Of a stretch of 11,589 nucleotides of DNA, positions 7,765-11,589 are shown piece by piece. Under the pieces are notes generated by a model that saw only the letters and a program-made list of their open reading frames with translations, had not been told where the DNA came from and searched no databases. The translations under genes were made by a program, and so were the position numbers. Positions within the stretch are counted from its first letter, which is position 1, and each line of letters begins with the position of its first letter. Source of the stretch: Rachicladosporium sp. CCFEE 5018 (lineage: Eukaryota; Ascomycota; Dothideomycetes; Cladosporiales; Cladosporiaceae). The stretch is from the NCBI GenBank assembly GCA_002077045.2, contig KZ111156.1:789968-801556 (forward strand). Reading direction: 5' to 3'.

Positions 7765-8850
7765 TCAGTAAAAGCCCCTTCCTCTCCGACCTCGACCTCT
7801 CCCCCCACCACCCTGCTGCTGCTGGCCCATCATGCCCATGCCCTGGCCCCCAAATCCCTCCATGCCCATCCCTCCGTCCTGGAACCCTCCCCCACCAGGT
7901 CCACTTGGTGGCTGAAAGCCCTGCTGCCCTCCCGGATGCGGACTAGCACCATTCCCCATGGGCCCCATCATACCCATCATAGCGCCCATATCCATCTTCC
8001 CCGGATCCATCCCACTCTGCATCATCATCTGCATCATCTCCGGCGGCATGCCCGGCATACCGGGCATCCCTCCCGGCGCTCCTCCACCACCCTCAAGCAT
8101 CGCTTTGAACTGTGCGTCTTGGTCCTTCATCTGCGTCACCTGCCCAGACATGTCCTGCTGTCGCAGGCAGTATGCCGCCCAGGTATATTCGTCGAAGCCA
8201 TAATTGAAGAAGTCCGTTTGATCTGTGCCGGGGAGCCGCCAGGGTTTGGAGTGGGTTGCGAGGTCGACGTCGATGTCGAGGTAAGTTATGGGTTTGTTTA
8301 TGGGCGGGAAGGAGGGGTTTGCGGAGAGGTCCAGGGTTGAGGTGCGAAGGGAGGGGAAGTCCTTGCCCTCCTTGCCATTGTGCGTGGGAAGTGTGCTTGT
8401 GGTAGTTTGGGCGGGGAAAGGGGAGAGCTTCCGAATTTTCGAGGGAGGTGGGCGGGACGAGTCGGGTGATGTGGGACGGGAGCGAGGTTGCTCTTGCGGC
8501 GTTTGGGCTGCCTTCTTGATGTCTTTACGTGGAGGGGGTCTAGCAATGGTTGTCAGGGTTGTGAGTCCGGGACCGTTGGGGGTATGAGGATGCTTACACT
8601 GAGTCGGCCTTCGATCCCTCAGGTCGTTCAGTCGTTATCTGAATGTCCTGCAGCTGCGTCAGATCAGGTCCCTTACTCTCCCCGTTGAATTCGAAAGCCA
8701 TACATCCTCGCTATCGTCGTCCTCTTCACTGGCCTCGACCCGCTCCGGCTTCACCTCAGTCCCCAACGGAACGTCGTCTTCCGATTCTTCCTCTTCGATC
8801 TTCGGCGCATTGCCACTTCCGCCATACAGATCGTCGTCTTCGTCGTCCAT
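7765..8850 (-). CDS. FIP1: Pre-mRNA polyadenylation factor Fip1 (two introns)
   Basis: Exons on the minus strand are 8850-8704, 8647-8598 and 8539-7765, giving 323 residues. Intron 1 (8648-8703, 56 nt) starts GTATGG, with branch CTGAC and end CTGCAG. Intron 2 (8540-8597, 58 nt) starts GTAAGC, with branch CTGAC and end GCTAG. The splices give the acidic N-terminus MDDEDDDLYGG, then EDDIQITTERPEGSK, without which the first frame stops early. The Fip1 motif lies at 164-190 (KPWRLPGTD, FFNYGFDEYTW). Known role: Fip1 tethers poly(A) polymerase to the cleavage and polyadenylation factor in the nucleus; the acidic N-terminus fits poly(A) polymerase binding. Residues 224-260 are extremely Met-rich (16 Met in 37), followed by a Gly-rich region and an Arg-Gly tail (GRGRGRRGRGFY). 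The start at 8850 has A at -3 and G at +4. Confidence 0.93.
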
Positions 8851-9280
8851 TGTCGCAAGATCTGAGTGCCGAATCGCAACGATGTTGTCGTCGATGTGGT
8901 TGGCGCAAGTGGGTTATGCCGAAGGTGTTCACTAGCGGCGGGAAGACGCGACTTTCGCGAATGGCTTCACTTCACGCGACGCTTCGTCAAAGATATATAC
9001 ACACAAGATCGTGGCTACATCGCACATTGAATTGAACCAACGAAGCCATCAACATCCGCCCGACCACTGGACTTCTGGGGCAACGTGCCATCGATTTCTG
9101 GGCCACTGACGCGTGTCCGAAGGCCACGAAAAGTGCACAATTGGTGGCTTGCAAATACTTAATCGCCTACGTGCAAAGCGCTCGTACGAAACGCCTCGGT
9201 GGTGTTCAGCCCGAAGAAAGCCTGAGAGGGTCAGGAGGAAGGGGCTAAAAGGTGTACGACTCTGAGTTTTCCCGCCCATC
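8851..9280. promoter_or_regulatory. Divergent promoter region, FIP1 (-) and NUP49 (+)
   Basis: This 430-nt spacer separates the two start codons. It contains TATATA at 8994-8999, an ACGCGT (MluI-box-like) site at 9109-9114 and the 8-bp palindrome TTCGCGAA at 8954-8961. These are sequence matches only; none has been shown to act here. An antisense open frame across 9049-9456 shows no recognisable domain. Confidence 0.4.
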
Positions 9281-10765
9281 ATGGTGTTCGGGCGCTCGAA
9301 CTCGTTGAGCCTGAACACTGGCGCAGTAAATTCTTCATTGTTAGTATCACATATCGCCGACCTTAGAACGAATCTAGACTGACCTTCGACAAGCGCATCA
9401 CAGCAACAACAGCCGCAAGCTCCGGGCGCCAGTCTGTTTGGTGGCGCCCCTACCACGCAGACTCCCCAGCCTCAACAGCAGACAGGCGGGCTCTTTGGCA
9501 ACTCGCAACCTGCAGTTCCTCAGCAGAGTGGTGGCCTGTTTGAAAACTCACAGGCATCTCAACCTGCAGCCAGTGGCGGCTTGTTCGGTGGCAGTCTGTT
9601 TGGTGGCCAGAATCAGCAGCAGCCAGCGCAGCAAGCTCAACAACAGAGCGCACCTGCTGGAGGCAGCAGCCTTTTCGGAGGCGGTAGTCTCTTCGGTGGC
9701 CAACAGCAGAATCAGCAGCAGCAGCAACCCGCTCAGCAACAGCAGACTGGTGGATCGAGTCTTTTCGGGGGTGGCAACAGCCTCTTTGGCCAGCAACCCG
9801 CACAAGCCAACAACACGAATCAATCCAACTCACTCTTCGCCAACTCCACCCAACAACAGCAACCACAACAGTCCTCGAGTCTCTTCGGCCAATATAATCC
9901 CAACGCGAACACCGCCAATGCCTATACGAACCCACTTGACCGGCCAAGCCAGACCTCCCTCCTCAGCGCCTCCCGCTACGCCCAATCCCAATACCAGCCC
10001 TTTGTCACTGGCCGTCTAAGTATGGGACAAGGCGCTGCTTCTCAACCCACAGCAGCACCAGCCACCAAACTAGACTGGCGGAACGTCAAGTCCAGCACCC
10101 GCTTCAACGACCTCACAGACGCGGCGAAATCCGACCTCCAACGAATAGAAGACAAGATCCTTGAGCAGGAGTCTTTCTGCCGGCAAATCGAAGCCATGCT
10201 CCCGAACCACGAAGCAGACGTCAAGACGCTATCCCCAGATGTCAAGCTCATCTCCGAGAAACTGGAAGACGTCGACCAAGGTCTGCAAGCCGATGCACAA
10301 GGCGTGCAATCCGCGAAAGCAGTCTACGAGAAAGACGAATTAGACTACCTGCGCTGCGCACGCATCATCGAGAACCTCAAGCAACCGGCACAATACTCCT
10401 ACCACCCTGCCTCGCAATCCGGTCGCCTGCCCACAGCATCCTGGGATAGCTCCTACGACGTCGATCTCATTAACAATTACTTCACGCCGCTCGCGCAGTC
10501 GATGCAAAGTCTCATCGCGACGTACGAGAAGAACTTGGCGGAGATTGAGAATCATGTGTCTACTGTGGAGGAGTCTGCTAGATTGCAGATGCAGCAGAGT
10601 CGTGGGCAGGGTGGTGAGGTTGGGGGTGATAGTGTGAGGCAATTGGCTGAGACGTTGAGGGGGTTTGAGGAGAGTATTCTCGCTGCTGCGGGTAAGGTTG
10701 GGGCGTGCAGGGAAGGGGTGAACGAGCTTGTACTTGCGAGGGGAGCTGCGCGAACGGCGTGGTGA
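9281..10765 (+). CDS. NUP49: FG-repeat nucleoporin Nup49 (Nup58/45 homologue, one intron)
   Basis: The ATG at 9281 begins MVFGRSNSLSLNTGA and an intron follows. Two splice models keep the frame. Model one uses exon 9281-9339 and donor GTTAGT at 9340, with acceptor AAG ending at 9393 (54-nt intron, 476 residues). Model two uses exon 9281-9325 and donor GTAAAT at 9326, with acceptor CAG ending at 9403 (78 nt, 468 residues). Both use the branch site CTGAC at 9379-9383. The N-terminal half, to about residue 185, has nine LFG motifs (mostly SLFG) in Gln/Gly/Ser-rich spacers. From about residue 245 a coiled-coil region follows: TRFNDL, ILEQESFCRQIEAMLP, NNYFTPLAQSM and IATYEKNLAEIENHV, the pattern of Nup58/Nup49. 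Known role: it joins Nsp1 and Nup57 in the central channel trimer of the nuclear pore. Nup57/Nup54 is the alternative but fits the C-terminal half less well. A tail-to-tail gap of 253 nt, with nothing recognised in it, separates it from TOM20. Confidence 0.85.
9701..9745 (+). repeat. Gln-coding CAG/CAA-rich low-complexity tract in NUP49
   Basis: This in-frame run of mixed CAG and CAA codons encodes a Gln-rich spacer between two SLFG motifs. Mixed codons slow slippage compared with pure CAG. Similar shorter Gln runs flank it. It is part of the disordered FG domain. Confidence 0.7.
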
Positions 10766-11018
10766 GAAAGATCATGTTCTCCAAGTTCTGACGAAAGAAT
10801 TATTGGCGATAGATAGTCAAACGCCTTTTGTATCCTGCAGTACGCTTACACTTGATGTACACTTTGTGATCTCGATGAGCTGAGATCTCGCTCTTTCCAC
10901 AACGCTTCCCAGATCTTTCCCTGTCCATGCATCGAAGTTCACGGCAGTCCGCCTCCAACGATCACAACCCTCCATCTCCGTAGTAATGACAATGTAGAAG
11001 CTATAGCCTGGCGTGAAA

Positions 11019-11589
11019 CTACTCGACTGGCTCAGCAGACCCGGCATCACTCCCGGAGACAGATATACTCGGGTCCACGGCAATCATCTCAGCCAGTATG
11101 TCCAGAATCGGCTACAGATCACCGTCAGCATTAGCCACCCCATTTCCCCTACCACAGCAAGACATACCTTCGGCACAGTCTTATCATAAATCCCAATCAA
11201 CTCCCTCGGCTGCGGATACACCTTCAACGCCCTATAAAAGCACAACGCCGCATCCACCGGATCGCTCCCATCCTGACACATCCCCTCTCCCCGCGCAACC
11301 TCTTGCATAAAGTAGCCTTCAGTCTCTTCTGGATCGGTCGGGAAGCCCTCTTCTGTGGCGTCCTGGACTGCGGCGCGGATTCGCTGCTTTTGCGTTTGTT
11401 CGGCTGCCTTTGCGGAGGCGGAGGCGAGCTTGCTGGCGGCGCGGTGTTGCTTTTTGAGGGTCGCGCGGAAGGAGGCGTCGGTGCGGCGACGGTGGTCGAA
11501 GTAGAGGGCGTAGCCGACGAAGCCGAGGGATATTGTGGCTACGGAGGCGAGGGCGATTGTGGTGGTGGAGATGCCCTGGGAGGGGGTGG
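11019..11589 (-). CDS. TOM20: Mitochondrial import receptor subunit Tom20 (5' partial, one intron)
   Basis: The gene runs off the right edge, and its start codon lies outside the window. Exon parts on the minus strand are 11589-11168 and 11111-11019 (stop TAG at 11021-11019). The 56-nt intron 11112-11167 begins GTATGT, has branch GCTGAC and ends CTGTAG, joining TVPK to PILDILAEM. The visible 170 or so residues begin with the end of a short N-terminal stretch. A membrane anchor follows (TIALASVATISLGFVGYALYF), then DHRRR on the cytosolic side, a basic Ala/Lys/Gln-rich helix and the receptor domain with its single TPR-like hairpin (ALCFYRALKVYPQPREL, IYDKTVPK). Known role: an outer-membrane receptor that binds presequences and passes them to Tom22/Tom40. 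The C-terminus ends shortly after the domain (SAEPVE). A CCCAG at 11575-11579 could be an acceptor for an earlier intron, but the frame is open to the edge, so this is undecided. Confidence 0.93.

Noticed and set aside
9450..9947. A 165-codon minus-strand frame opposite the NUP49 FG repeats
   Set aside because: It is the shadow of the CAG/CAA-rich repeats on the other strand, with composition-driven low complexity.
1..11589. Mobile element, CRISPR array, bacterial operon or defence island
   Set aside because: No terminal inverted repeats, transposase, integrase, regular spaced repeats or bacterial-type gene packing were seen. Every gene is an ordinary intron-bearing or intronless fungal gene.

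Overview
This window looks like a nuclear contig of a filamentous ascomycete, most likely Pezizomycotina and plausibly Dothideomycetes (the class is inferred from general gene style, not proven). The evidence is very short introns (50-65 nt) with GT...AG ends and CTGAC/CTAAC branch sites, an intronless eukaryotic tRNA-Val with A and B boxes, compact alternating-strand gene spacing, and a set of purely eukaryotic or fungal proteins. There is no sign of a prophage, transposon, CRISPR array or bacterial operon. Both end genes run off the window.

Layout from left to right: the 3' end of a GDE1-type glycerophosphodiester phosphodiesterase (+, 2-928); tRNA-Val(AAC) (-, 1202-1274); a classical SDR oxidoreductase like yeast YMR226C (+, 1490-2466, one intron); tail-to-tail with it a zeta-crystallin-type quinone oxidoreductase, ZTA1 (-, 2602-3761, one intron); a protein joining an N-terminal La motif to an Arb1-like RNAi/heterochromatin domain (-, 4099-5984, one intron); head-to-head with it an inositol polyphosphate multikinase, ARG82/IPK2 (+, 6591-7598); the polyadenylation factor FIP1 (-, 7765-8850, two introns); head-to-head with it the FG nucleoporin NUP49 (+, 9281-10765, one intron); and tail-to-tail with that the mitochondrial import receptor TOM20 (-, 11019 to beyond 11589, one intron).

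Most of the genes are housekeeping. Several concern RNA fate (FIP1 in 3'-end formation, NUP49 in nuclear transport, the La-Arb1 protein in small-RNA silencing) or inositol phosphate and phosphate signalling (ARG82; GDE1), but fungal gene order is not operonic and no joint function is claimed. The most unusual item is the La motif-Arb1 fusion in one uninterrupted reading frame. Other points are the matched two-start layout (weak first ATG, presequence-like 36 residues, strong second ATG) of the neighbouring SDR and ZTA1 genes, and a change of synonymous codon use from C-rich to G/T-rich along the sense strand of several genes on both strands.
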